The position numbers were made by a program, and so were the translations under genes. Of a DNA stretch of 40,572 nucleotides, positions 7,693 through 15,550 are shown piece by piece. Each line of letters opens with the position of its first letter. Positions within the stretch are counted from its first letter, which is position 1. The notes under the pieces were generated by a model. The model worked only from the letters and a program-made list of their open reading frames with translations. It made no database searches and was not told the DNA's origin. The DNA comes from Kofleriaceae bacterium (lineage in GTDB: Bacteria; Myxococcota_A; Polyangia; Haliangiales; Haliangiaceae). Location: assembly GCA_013368795.1 (NCBI GenBank), contig JABFXX010000591.1, forward strand, positions 1 to 40,572, in the 5' to 3' direction.

Positions 7693-8991
7693 ATGAACCT
7701 CGACCCAGCGCCGCCGCGCAACGGCAAGCCGGCGTTCCACAAGACGCTGTACTTCCGCGTCCTCGTCGCGATCGCGCTCGGCATCGTCGTCGGCGCGGTG
7801 TGGCCCGAGACCGGCGCGAAGCTCGGCGTCCTCGGCGAGGGCTTCATCAAGCTGATCAAGATGACGATCGCGCCGCTGATCTTCTGCACGATCGTCGTCG
7901 GCATCGCCGGGATGAAGAGCATGAAGTCCGTCGGCAAGGTCGGCGGCCTCGCCCTGCTCTACTTCGAGATCGCGAGCACGGTCGCGCTGCTCATCGGCCT
8001 CGTCATCGTCAACCTCGTCAAGCCGGGCGAGGGCATGAACATCGATCCGACCACGATCGATCCGTCGAGGTTCGCGAAGTACTCGGGCGGGAAGATGAAG
8101 TCGACGGTCGACTTCCTCCTCGACATCATCCCCGACACGTTCACCGGAGCGTTCGTCCACGGCGAGCTCCTTCAGGTCTTGCTCGTCGCGATCCTGTTCG
8201 GGTTCGCGCTGCACAGCATCGGCGAGCACGGCAAGCCGGTGCTCGATTTCGTGTCGCGCTTCAGCCAGGTCATCTTCAAGATCGTCGGCCTGATCATGCA
8301 CGTTGCGCCGATCGGGGCGTTCGGTGCGATGGCGTACACCGTCGGTGCACACGGCGCCGGCGCGCTGCTCTCGCTCGGCGAGCTGATGCTGTGCTTCTAC
8401 AGCACGTGCCTGTTGTTCATCTTCGGCGTGCTCGGGTTCGTCGCGCGCCTCCACGGGTTCAGCATCCTGCGCTACCTGCGCTACATCGGCGACGAGCTGT
8501 TCATCGTGCTCGGCACATCGTCGTCGGAGTCGGTCCTGCCTCGCATGATCGGCAAGCTCGAGCGGCTGGGCGCCGGGCAAGGCACGGTCGGCCTCGTCGT
8601 GCCCGCCGGCTACTCGTTCAACCTCGACGGCACGTCGATCTACCTGACGATGGGCGCCGTGTTCGTGGCGCAGGCGACGAACACGCACCTGTCTCTGACC
8701 GCACAGCTCGGCCTGCTCGCGGTGCTGCTGCTCACCTCGAAGGGCGCCGCCGGCGTCACCGGCAGCGGCCTCGTCGTGCTCGCCGCGACGCTCGAGGCGG
8801 TCGGCAACGTACCGGTCGCCGGCGTCGCCGTGATCGTCGGCATCGATCGCTTCATGTCGGAGGCGCGCGCGCTCACGAACGTGATCGGCAACGGCGTCGC
8901 GACGCTCGTCGTCGCGAAGTGGTGCGACGACCTCGACGAGCCGAAGCTGCAGGCCGAGCTGGCAGCCGGCCCCCCGCCCGCGACGAGCTAG
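7693..8991 (+). CDS. Dicarboxylate/amino acid:cation symporter (DctA/GltP family)
   Basis: A 432-residue membrane transporter of the DAACS family with about eight membrane helices and two re-entrant loops. Signature stretches are [21 protein letters not shown], the serine-rich loop [13 protein letters not shown], the NLDGTSIY substrate/Na+ site, and [17 protein letters not shown] with [18 protein letters not shown]. It should import C4-dicarboxylates or acidic amino acids with H+ or Na+. The motif set is closer to DctA than to neutral amino acid carriers. The dyad just upstream suggests control by the adjacent ArsR protein. Confidence 0.9.
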   Translation: MNLDPAPPRNGKPAFHKTLYFRVLVAIALGIVVGAVWPETGAKLGVLGEGFIKLIKMTIAPLIFCTIVVGIAGMKSMKSVGKVGGLALLYFEIASTVALLIGLVIVNLVKPGEGMNIDPTTIDPSRFAKYSGGKMKSTVDFLLDIIPDTFTGAFVHGELLQVLLVAILFGFALHSIGEHGKPVLDFVSRFSQVIFKIVGLIMHVAPIGAFGAMAYTVGAHGAGALLSLGELMLCFYSTCLLFIFGVLGFVARLHGFSILRYLRYIGDELFIVLGTSSSESVLPRMIGKLERLGAGQGTVGLVVPAGYSFNLDGTSIYLTMGAVFVAQATNTHLSLTAQLGLLAVLLLTSKGAAGVTGSGLVVLAATLEAVGNVPVAGVAVIVGIDRFMSEARALTNVIGNGVATLVVAKWCDDLDEPKLQAELAAGPPPATS

Positions 8992-9044
8992 AAACGCCCG
9001 CGCCGGGTGTCACGCTGCGGCGAGTCGCGCGTTAGTCTCTCGCC

Positions 9045-10967
9045 ATGCGCCGCATCGCGCTCGCTCTCGTTGTCCTGTTCGTCGCCTGCAAAGGCGACAA
9101 GCCCGCCGCCAAGAAGGAGGTCCTGCAGGCCGGCGACCTCGCGTTGGTTGGCGCGACGGTCGTGCCGATGGATCGCGAAGGCACACTCGCCGATCAGATC
9201 GTCGTCGTGCGCGGCGACAAGATCGCGCTCGTCGCGCCGTCGGCGCAGGTCGACACGAAGGCGGCGACCGTCGTCGATGTCAAAGGCAAGTGGATCGTGC
9301 CCGGCCTCGCCGACATGCACGTCCACACGTGGGTCGACAAAGACTTCCCGATGTACCTGCTGAACGGTGTCACGACGATTCGCGACATGTTCGGCTCGCC
9401 GCAGCACCTCGCGTGGAAGAAGCAGATCCAGGAGGGCACGCTCGACGCGCCGACGCTGTTCACCGCAGGCCCGATCGTCGACGGCGACCCGCCGGTGTGG
9501 CCCGGCTCCGCCGTCGTCAAGACGGCCGACGAGGCGCGCGCGGTCGTCCGCGAGCAGAAGGCGGCCGGCTACGACTTCATCAAGGTCTACAACAACCTCT
9601 CGACCGAGGCGTACGACGCGATCGCCGCCGAGGCGAAGGCGCAGAACATCCCGTTCGCCGGTCACGTGCCGAAGGCCGCCGGCCTCGACAAGGTGCTCGC
9701 GTCGGGCCAGCGCACGATCGAGCACCTCGACGGCTACGTGCCGTTCGGCGAGGAGGCTCACGTCAGCCCGGACATCATCGCCGCGACGGTCAAGGCAGGC
9801 ACCTGGAACTGCCCGACGCTCGTCGTCACCGAGCGCTTCGCTCACCTCGACAACCTCGCCGGGCTCGAGAGCACGGCCGGGCTCCAGTACGTCGCCCCGG
9901 TCGTGAAGGAGCGCTGGAACCCGAAGAACGACTTCCGTCTCAAGTCGTGGACCCCGGAGATGTTCGCGCAGGCGCGCGCGAAGAACGACGTCCGCCGCAA
10001 GCTGGTCGCCGACCTCCAGAAGGCCGGCGCGAAGCTCGTGCTCGGCACCGACACCGGCAATCCGTACGTCGTGCCCGGCTTCGCGGTCCACGACGAGCTC
10101 GCGCTACTCGTCAAATCGGGCCTCACGCCGTGGCAGGCGCTCCGCATGGCGACGGCCGCGCCCGCCGAGCTCGTCGGCCAACCCGGCGCGTTCGGCACGA
10201 TCGTGCCCGGCGCGCGTGCCGACCTCGTCGTCGTCGATGCCGATCCGCTGCGCGACATCGGCGCGCTCGCGACGCCGTCTCGCGTCGTCGTCCGCGGCAA
10301 GATGCACGAGCGCAGCGCGATGCTCGCCGCTCTCGATGCCGCGAAGCCTCCCGCGGACCCGTACGCGAAGCTCCCCGCGCTCGAGGCCGAGGGCGAGAAG
10401 CTCGCGACCGCGAACTACGCGATCGAGATGGGCACCACGGTCATCGGCCACGAGCGCGCGCTGATCTCGAAGCTCGCCGACAAGACGTTCGCGGTGCGAG
10501 GCCAGGCCGTCTACGACATGCCCGCGCTGGTCTTGCAGTACCGCGCCACGCCGGACGCGCTCGAGATCGCCGATGTCGTCAGCGTGAAGCGCGAGGGTAC
10601 CAAGGTGATCGCAAAGCCGGCGAAGGGTGCCCAGCTCGAGCTCGCAACGGCCGCCGATGCCGTGATCGCGCCGCAGACGATCGCGGAGTTCGTCTGGTAC
10701 GCGACGCGCTTGTCGTCGCTGAAGGTCGGCGCGACGAAGGCGCTCACCGCCGCCGAGGTGATGATGGACAACGCGCTCCAGCTCGTACCGGCAAGCTTCA
10801 CGTTCAAGCGACTCGATGACCAGGACGGCCGGCGCCGCTACGAGCTCAGCGGCAAGAATGGCAAGCTCGACGTGACCGGCCAGTTCTCCGTCGACGCCGA
10901 CGGTGCACCGCACGTGGTCGAGATCACCGTGCCGTGGGGCAAGTTCGTCACCAAGCGCATCGACTAG
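9045..10967 (+). CDS. Amidohydrolase-family lipoprotein with C-terminal extension
   Basis: A 640-residue exported protein. Residues 1-15 are a lipoprotein signal ending LFVAC. Residues about 30-430 form an amidohydrolase barrel: metal site H92/H94 in MHVHTW, K180 in FIKVYNN, H207 in FAGHVP, H227 in IEHLDG and D336 in LVLGTDTGNP. This places it with imidazolonepropionase/prolidase-like amidohydrolases. The last 200 residues are beta-rich and look like a separate domain I do not recognise. Its TAG stop shares CTAG with the convergent gene. The substrate is unknown, possibly a peptide or cyclic amide. Confidence 0.85.
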   Translation: MRRIALALVVLFVACKGDKPAAKKEVLQAGDLALVGATVVPMDREGTLADQIVVVRGDKIALVAPSAQVDTKAATVVDVKGKWIVPGLADMHVHTWVDKDFPMYLLNGVTTIRDMFGSPQHLAWKKQIQEGTLDAPTLFTAGPIVDGDPPVWPGSAVVKTADEARAVVREQKAAGYDFIKVYNNLSTEAYDAIAAEAKAQNIPFAGHVPKAAGLDKVLASGQRTIEHLDGYVPFGEEAHVSPDIIAATVKAGTWNCPTLVVTERFAHLDNLAGLESTAGLQYVAPVVKERWNPKNDFRLKSWTPEMFAQARAKNDVRRKLVADLQKAGAKLVLGTDTGNPYVVPGFAVHDELALLVKSGLTPWQALRMATAAPAELVGQPGAFGTIVPGARADLVVVDADPLRDIGALATPSRVVVRGKMHERSAMLAALDAAKPPADPYAKLPALEAEGEKLATANYAIEMGTTVIGHERALISKLADKTFAVRGQAVYDMPALVLQYRATPDALEIADVVSVKREGTKVIAKPAKGAQLELATAADAVIAPQTIAEFVWYATRLSSLKVGATKALTAAEVMMDNALQLVPASFTFKRLDDQDGRRRYELSGKNGKLDVTGQFSVDADGAPHVVEITVPWGKFVTKRID

Positions 10968-11962
10968 CGGTGCACGCGCGCCCGTACGATCTTCTTCCGG
11001 TGATCGAGCTGCACGACCTCGACGACCGTCGTGCCGAGCTGGTTCTTGTAGATCATCGCGACGCCGTCGACACCGGGGACCGCGTCGATCGGCTCGAAGT
11101 GCAGCTTCGGCTGCGCCGCCGCGAGCCCCGCCGAGAAGTACGCGCGTAGCTCCGCCTTGCCGACGACGGTGCCGTCGGCGCGCCCGAGCCTCTGGACGAC
11201 GAGCGGCGACGTCTGCTCGATGTGGTCCGCGTAGTGCGCGAGGATCGCCTCGAGATCACCGGCGTTCCACGGCTCGATCCACTCGCGCATGAATGCGCGC
11301 GCCTCCTCGGCCGACATCACGGGCACGTGCGAGCGCCCACTCGCCGCGGCCGCCGACGCGATCGCATCCTCGAGCCGATCGTCGCCCCAGTACAGCTCGC
11401 CGTCGCCGACGAACACCGTCGGCGCGCCGAAGATGCCACGCGCCATCGCCTCGTCGGTGCGCTCGCGCAGCCGCTGCTTCGTCTCTGGGGCCTCGGCGCG
11501 CGTGAGTAGCTCCGCCGGATCGATCGCGAGCGACAGCTCCGCCGCGAGCTCGCGCAGCACGTCGCCGATCACCTCCGGACTGTCGATCGTACGATCCTCG
11601 ACGAAGTTCGCCTTGTACACGCGGCGGCTCAGCTCGCCGATCCACGGCTCGCGCTCGACGAGCAAGCTGACGCGCGTCGCGAGCAGCGAGCGCCGCGGAA
11701 ACTCGGTCGGATGGCCGAACGCGATCCGGTGCCGCTCCGCGCGGCGCCGTACGTCCTTCCACATGTGGCTGCCGCGCGGCGCGTTGCGCGAAAACGGCGA
11801 GTCCGACGAGCCGTGCAGCGCCTGGAAGATCGGACCGAGGATGAACGGCCGCCAGATGATCGCGACGCCCGCCGATGCCGCGAGGGACTCGACGCGCTCG
11901 ACCGCGAGATAGGAGTACGGGCTTCCGTACGTGTACCAGAGCTCGATCTGCGGATTGCTCAC
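10964..11962 (-). CDS. HCCA isomerase/DsbA-family protein fused to SnoaL-like domain
   Basis: A 332-residue fusion. Residues 1-200 match 2-hydroxychromene-2-carboxylate isomerase (kappa-class GST, DsbA fold): YTYGSPYSYLAVERV with the active-site Ser region, WRPFILGPIF, and GIFGAPTVFVGDGELYWGDDRL with the cis-Pro loop. Residues about 215-332 form an NTF2/SnoaL-like alpha+beta cone (FMREWIEPWNAGDLEAILAHYADH). The start is the GTG at 11962, since the nearby ATG is out of frame. It likely acts on an aromatic or glutathione-linked small molecule. The fused domain could supply a second active site. Confidence 0.8.
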   Translation of the reverse strand: MSNPQIELWYTYGSPYSYLAVERVESLAASAGVAIIWRPFILGPIFQALHGSSDSPFSRNAPRGSHMWKDVRRRAERHRIAFGHPTEFPRRSLLATRVSLLVEREPWIGELSRRVYKANFVEDRTIDSPEVIGDVLRELAAELSLAIDPAELLTRAEAPETKQRLRERTDEAMARGIFGAPTVFVGDGELYWGDDRLEDAIASAAAASGRSHVPVMSAEEARAFMREWIEPWNAGDLEAILAHYADHIEQTSPLVVQRLGRADGTVVGKAELRAYFSAGLAAAQPKLHFEPIDAVPGVDGVAMIYKNQLGTTVVEVVQLDHRKKIVRARVHR

Positions 11963-12057
11963 ATTGCGATTCTCGCACGCGCGACACAGGCCTCCCGCAC
12001 AGCTCGGGCGGTCGCCGAGCGACACAGATCGGCATGCAGGTCGCAGCGCTCGTCGGT

Positions 12058-12549
12058 ATGCGCGCCGCTCCGATCCTGCTCCTCTTCCTGATCTCGACCG
12101 CCTGTGCCAAAGAGCGTGACCGCGAAAAGCCCGCGTCACGCGAGCGCGCGAGGCCCGAGTCGACGTTGACGGGCACGCTGCCCAAGCAGATGCGCAATTG
12201 TCCGAGCGCCGTACCGTCGGCGAAGACGTCCGCTGTCCCGACAGACAAGGGCGTCGACGTTGTCATCACCGCGCCGGAGCTCGATGCGCGACACAGGATC
12301 CTCGCGCTCGCCGAGCTTCACGCCAGTCAGCGCGAGCCGATCGCCATGCTCGGTGAGCACAACGGCATGCACGGCGGTCCCGGAACGATGGGCCGCTGCC
12401 CGATCATCCACGCGAACACGACGGTGAAGCTCGACCCGATTCCAGAGGGCGTGCGCATTCACGTGACCGCGAACGACAAGGACGACATCCAGGCGCTCCA
12501 GAAGGCGACCGACGCGCGCGTCAAAACACTTCAGCTTCCGTCGAGCTAG
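12058..12549 (+). CDS. Small lipoprotein of unknown function
   Basis: A 163-residue protein with signal MRAAPILLLFLISTAC, then a charged linker. The mature part contains AMLGEHNGMHGGPGTMGRCP, rich in His, Met and one Cys, and ends in an alpha/beta segment (GVRIHVTANDKDDIQALQ). The His/Met/Cys cluster could bind a metal; this is only a suggestion. A second in-frame ATG at 12034 (MQVAALVG) is a possible earlier start. It is divergent from the HCCA isomerase gene, and the start regions lie within 100 bases of each other. Confidence 0.65.
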   Translation: MRAAPILLLFLISTACAKERDREKPASRERARPESTLTGTLPKQMRNCPSAVPSAKTSAVPTDKGVDVVITAPELDARHRILALAELHASQREPIAMLGEHNGMHGGPGTMGRCPIIHANTTVKLDPIPEGVRIHVTANDKDDIQALQKATDARVKTLQLPSS

Positions 12550-12696
12550 AGAAATTGCTACCCGTCGCGAACGCGCGGTGCTAGAAGACTCGCCGTGACT
12601 CGTTCCCTGCTCCGCGAGCGTTAGCCGGCCGACGCCCCCCGCGTTCGGATCGCTAGAGCTACGTGTCGAGCAATTGAGCATTGAAGGGATCAGGTC
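12550..12696. other. Leader region before release-factor-like gene
   Basis: These 147 bases contain an 8-bp inverted repeat, CGAACGCG at 12568-12575 and CGCGTTCG at 12640-12647, which could fold the leader, and AAGGG at 12684-12688 upstream of the ATG. A TTCGGATC stretch resembles a tRNA T-loop but lacks the conserved A and any acceptor pairing, so no tRNA is called. Confidence 0.4.
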
Positions 12697-13372
12697 ATGT
12701 CGAAGGAAACGGTCATCGTCGAGATCCGTGCCGCCGAGGGTGGTGCGGACGCCAAGCAGCTGGTCGAGGAACAGGTCGCGATCTACGTGCGGCTCGGAGG
12801 CCGGAGGTCGCTTTAGCGTCGCGGTCGTCGAGCGCCGTCCCGGCCTCGCGATCGTGCGCGTGACCGGCAAGGGTGCGCCGGCGCTGTTCGCCGATGAAGT
12901 CGGCGGCCATCGCTGGCAGCGCGTGCCGCCCACCGAGAAGCGCGGTCGCGTGCAATCGAGCACGATCACGGTCGCGGTCCTCGACGAGCACGCGGAGGCC
13001 GAGGTCGAGATCCGCGAGGAAGAGCTCGAGTGGAGGGCGTGTCGCGCGCAGGGCAAGGGCGGTCAGCACCTGCAGAAGACGGACTCGGCCGTGCAGGTCA
13101 CGCACCTGCCGACGGGCATCCAGATCCGCGCTCAGACCTCGCGGTCGTGGCACGCGAACAAGGCCGAGGCGCTCGCGAAGCTGCGCGAACGGCTCACCGC
13201 CGACGCGCGCGATGCAGCGACGTCCACGCGCGCGACCGAGAGGCGCGAGCAAGTGGGCAGCGGCATGCGCGGCGACAAGCGCCGAACCATCCGCGTGCAG
13301 GACGACAGCGTGGTCGATCACCTGACAGGGCGCACGTGGCGGCTGCGCGACTACCTGCGCGGTGCCTGGTGA
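12697..13372 (+). CDS. RF1-like short release factor, needs +1 frameshift
   Basis: The first frame (12697-12813) reads MSKETVIVEIRAAEGG and stops at UAG 12814-12816 after 39 codons. The +1 frame continues from AGC 12815 to TGA 13370-13372, giving about 224 residues. The joined protein aligns with RF1 domains 2-4: EIRAxxGG, GGHRWQRVPPTEKRGRV (PxT tripeptide of RF1-type stop recognition), QGKGGQHLQKTDSAVQVTHLPTGI (GGQ hydrolysis loop) and VGSGMRGDKRRT. Domain 1 (about 95 residues) and the C-terminal tail are missing, and the RF1 His in RIHTS is Gln (RVQSS). A prfB-type slippery site sits at the break. Decay into a pseudogene is the alternative. Confidence 0.75.
12803..12817 (+). promoter_or_regulatory. 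Putative programmed +1 frameshift site
   Basis: In the first reading frame the codons are CGG AGG UCG CUU UAG, followed by C. The E. coli prfB site is AGG GGG UAU CUU UGA C. Both have a Shine-Dalgarno-like hexamer, exactly one codon, the slippery CUU, an in-frame stop and then C. Here the stop is UAG instead of UGA. A second GGAGG lies at 12796-12800. Slippage from CUU to UUU would resume at AGC and join both halves of the release factor. Confidence 0.65.
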
Positions 13373-13373
13373 A

Positions 13374-14003
13374 TCACTTGCGCGCGAGGAGGTACGTGCG
13401 CCGGCTCGGATGCTCCGCGCCCGGATAGGGCTCGCGATCGAGCCTCGCCTCGATCGTGAAGCCGGCGGCGACGAGCGCCGCGGCGACGTCGTCGGGCGGA
13501 TGGAACATGAAGTCGAGCGACGTCGCACCGCCGAACAGCTCGTCGACGTGCACGGTCTCGGTCCCGACGTGGAACGCGACGAGCGCGACGCCGCCGGGCG
13601 CGAGCACGCGATGAAACTCCTCGAACGGTCGGCGGAGCTCGCGGGTGTGCACGATCGCGTAGAACGCGACGATGCCGCCTGCGCTCGCCGCGTCGTACGG
13701 CAGGTCGAACATGTCACCGACGCGAAACGCGAGATCGGGACATGCGGCGCGCGCCTCGGCGATCATCTCGGGGGACAGGTCGACACCCTCGACGTTCGCG
13801 CCGCGCTCGGCGAGGTAGCGCGCGACGTGTCCCGGCCCGCAGCCGATGTCGAGGAGCAGGCCCTGCCCGACTCGCTCGGCGAACGCGTCGAGCATCGCGC
13901 GATCGAGCGGCTTGCCCGCGAGCTCACCGGAGAGCTCCTCGCGGTAACCGCGGGCGACCGTCGAGTAGCCATGGCGAAGCACGTCGGCGCGCGGATCTGG
14001 CAC
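13374..14003 (-). CDS. Class I SAM-dependent methyltransferase
   Basis: A 209-residue methyltransferase of the type 11 family. Motif I is LLLDIGCGPGHVARYLAERG, with the acidic end of strand 2 in VEGVDLSPEMI and motif II-like FRVGDMFDLPYD. It ends one base from the release-factor-like gene on the other strand (TGA-A-TCA). Methylation of Gln in the GGQ loop of release factors is done by PrmC, but this protein lacks the PrmC NPPY motif, so that link is not supported. Substrate is unknown. Confidence 0.85.
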   Translation of the reverse strand: MPDPRADVLRHGYSTVARGYREELSGELAGKPLDRAMLDAFAERVGQGLLLDIGCGPGHVARYLAERGANVEGVDLSPEMIAEARAACPDLAFRVGDMFDLPYDAASAGGIVAFYAIVHTRELRRPFEEFHRVLAPGGVALVAFHVGTETVHVDELFGGATSLDFMFHPPDDVAAALVAAGFTIEARLDREPYPGAEHPSRRTYLLARK

Positions 14004-14016
14004 GCGCCGACTCTAC

Positions 14017-14787
14017 CTATCGCCCGGCCTCGAGCGCCAGGTCGTGCTGGAGTCTCAGCAGCGGTCGGTCGCCTGTCGTGATGAAACCGACGCGGCTCAG
14101 ATCGAGGTCAGCCAGCACCAGGAATGCGAGCGAGAACAGGAGCGGCACGAGGTAGAGCGTGATCGTGGTGCGACTGCGCACGAGCCCTGCGGCCATGCCT
14201 GACACAAAGATTCCGACGATCGCGACCGCGACGAGGAGGACATGGATCGTCCTCGGCACGCGGGCAGCGAGCGACAGCTCGCGCGCTGCCTCGAGACGGA
14301 TCATCTCGATGACCTTGTCGAGATAGCCAGCGCTCAGGTCCCAGTCGGGATGCTCGTGGGCGAGTGCCGTCGCGAGGCGCATCAGGTCGCGCTGGGTCAC
14401 CTGCGAGCGCGCGGTGGCGGCTGGAGCCTCTTCGCGCGTCGCGAGAAAGAACGCGTGGCGCTCGCCGACGTAGCGCCGCAACAGCTCGCGGCTCTGGGAC
14501 CGCACCGGTTCGGGCAGCGCGTCTGCATAGAGAAACGTCGTCCGGATCGCGCCGGCCTCGGCGGCCATGATCTCGCGGCGATTCGTGAAGCGCTGCTCGG
14601 CCATCGACAGGCCGAACGCGAGCAAGAGCGCGAGCAGACCGAGCACGGAGGCTTGCACCGCGGTCACCTGCGCCCGCAGATGTTCGTCCTCGCGACGCTT
14701 GCTGCGAGAGCCGACGCGGTAGCCCACCTCGGCGGTCAGAATAGAGATCGCGACGACCGCGATCGCGAGGAGCACGAACGGCAGCAT
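14017..14787 (-). CDS. Membrane protein, DUF4239/bestrophin-like
   Basis: A 256-residue protein with two N-terminal helices (LPFVLLAIAVVAIS and ASVLGLLALLLAFGLSMA), a cytoplasmic or periplasmic helical middle, and two C-terminal helices (HVLLVAVAIVGIFVSG and ITLYLVPLLFSLAFLVLADLDL). The order and the AEAGAIRTTFLYADALPEPVR segment match DUF4239 proteins, which are distantly bestrophin-like. ATG 14787 is preferred; an in-frame TTG at 14820 would add 11 residues. It lies between the GST and the methyltransferase on the same strand. Confidence 0.7.
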   Translation of the reverse strand: MLPFVLLAIAVVAISILTAEVGYRVGSRSKRREDEHLRAQVTAVQASVLGLLALLLAFGLSMAEQRFTNRREIMAAEAGAIRTTFLYADALPEPVRSQSRELLRRYVGERHAFFLATREEAPAATARSQVTQRDLMRLATALAHEHPDWDLSAGYLDKVIEMIRLEAARELSLAARVPRTIHVLLVAVAIVGIFVSGMAAGLVRSRTTITLYLVPLLFSLAFLVLADLDLSRVGFITTGDRPLLRLQHDLALEAGR

Positions 14788-14847
14788 CCTTCGAGCTACC
14801 GCTCGCGACGGCTCCCGCAATTTGCGCAGTCTACGTACGGCTCGCGC

Positions 14848-15501
14848 TCAGGTGTCGGGCGCGTTCGGCGGACGCTCGTGCTCGACGAACTCGCGCACCG
14901 ACGGTCGCGCCCAGATCGTGCGGGCGTACGCGCGCAGCGGCTCGGGTACATCGAACCCGGTCGTGACGAGGCGCATGAGCGCGAACGCCAGGTCGACGTC
15001 GATCACCCCGAACGTGCCGAACAGCGCACCGCGCGCGTCGGCACCGAGCCGCGTCGCGACTCGCACGAGGCTGTCGGCGGCACGCTGTGCGTCATCCGAC
15101 AGAGGGTGCAAAGCTTGCGTGCTCGGATAGAGGATGCGCTCGGCGGGCCGCTCGCGGCGCAGCGCGTCGTGCTCGTGCCGCATCCACGCCATCAGCTGGC
15201 GCGCACGGGCCCGCTCGCGGACGTCGAGCGGCAGCATCGGCGGGTTCGGGAACATCTCCTCGAGGTACTCGACGATCGCGAGCGACTCGGCGAGCCAGAA
15301 CTCGCCATGCTGGAGCACCGGCGCGGTGCCCGTGAACGTCCGCTCGCGCATCAGATCGATCGCGCCGACGCCCTTGCGCATCATCGCGCGCGCCGTCGTG
15401 AACGGGATGCCCTTCTCGCGCAGCACGGCGTGAACCACGCACACCCACGGGCTGCTCCACGACGCTTCGACGTACAGCACGATCCGTTCCGACGAGATCA
15501 C
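14848..15501 (-). CDS. Glutathione S-transferase, YfcF-like
   Basis: A 217-residue GST with a thioredoxin-fold N-terminus (VEASWSSPWVCVVHAVLREKGIPF, then TGTAPVLQHGEFWLAESLAIVEYLEEMF with the cis-Pro and Glu-Ser glutathione site) and a helical C-terminus. RARARQLMAWMRHEHDALR, ERPAERI and FGVIDVDLAFALMRLV closely follow the E. coli YfcF pattern, an enzyme with peroxidase and transferase activity. The start is GTG 15501. It is divergent from the outer-membrane protein gene with 49 bases between the starts. Confidence 0.85.
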   Translation of the reverse strand: MISSERIVLYVEASWSSPWVCVVHAVLREKGIPFTTARAMMRKGVGAIDLMRERTFTGTAPVLQHGEFWLAESLAIVEYLEEMFPNPPMLPLDVRERARARQLMAWMRHEHDALRRERPAERILYPSTQALHPLSDDAQRAADSLVRVATRLGADARGALFGTFGVIDVDLAFALMRLVTTGFDVPEPLRAYARTIWARPSVREFVEHERPPNAPDT

Positions 15502-15550
15502 CGCGCCGGATGATACAGCGCCGCGCCGGTCAGGCTACCCTCGCCGGCCA

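Noticed and set aside
7098-9035. 645-codon plus-strand open frame
   Set aside because: It is very rich in Arg, lacks domains and overlaps the OsmC-ACT and DctA genes in other frames; a GC-driven shadow.
12600-12660. tRNA-like T-loop TTCGGATC
   Set aside because: Missing A58-type base and no acceptor or anticodon stem pairing.
13374-14003. Methyltransferase as PrmC (GGQ methylase) partner of the adjacent release factor
   Set aside because: No NPPY motif and general type 11 features; adjacency is only tail-to-tail.
14820-14820. TTG start for the DUF4239-like gene
   Set aside because: ATG 14787 precedes the first membrane helix and needs no rare start.
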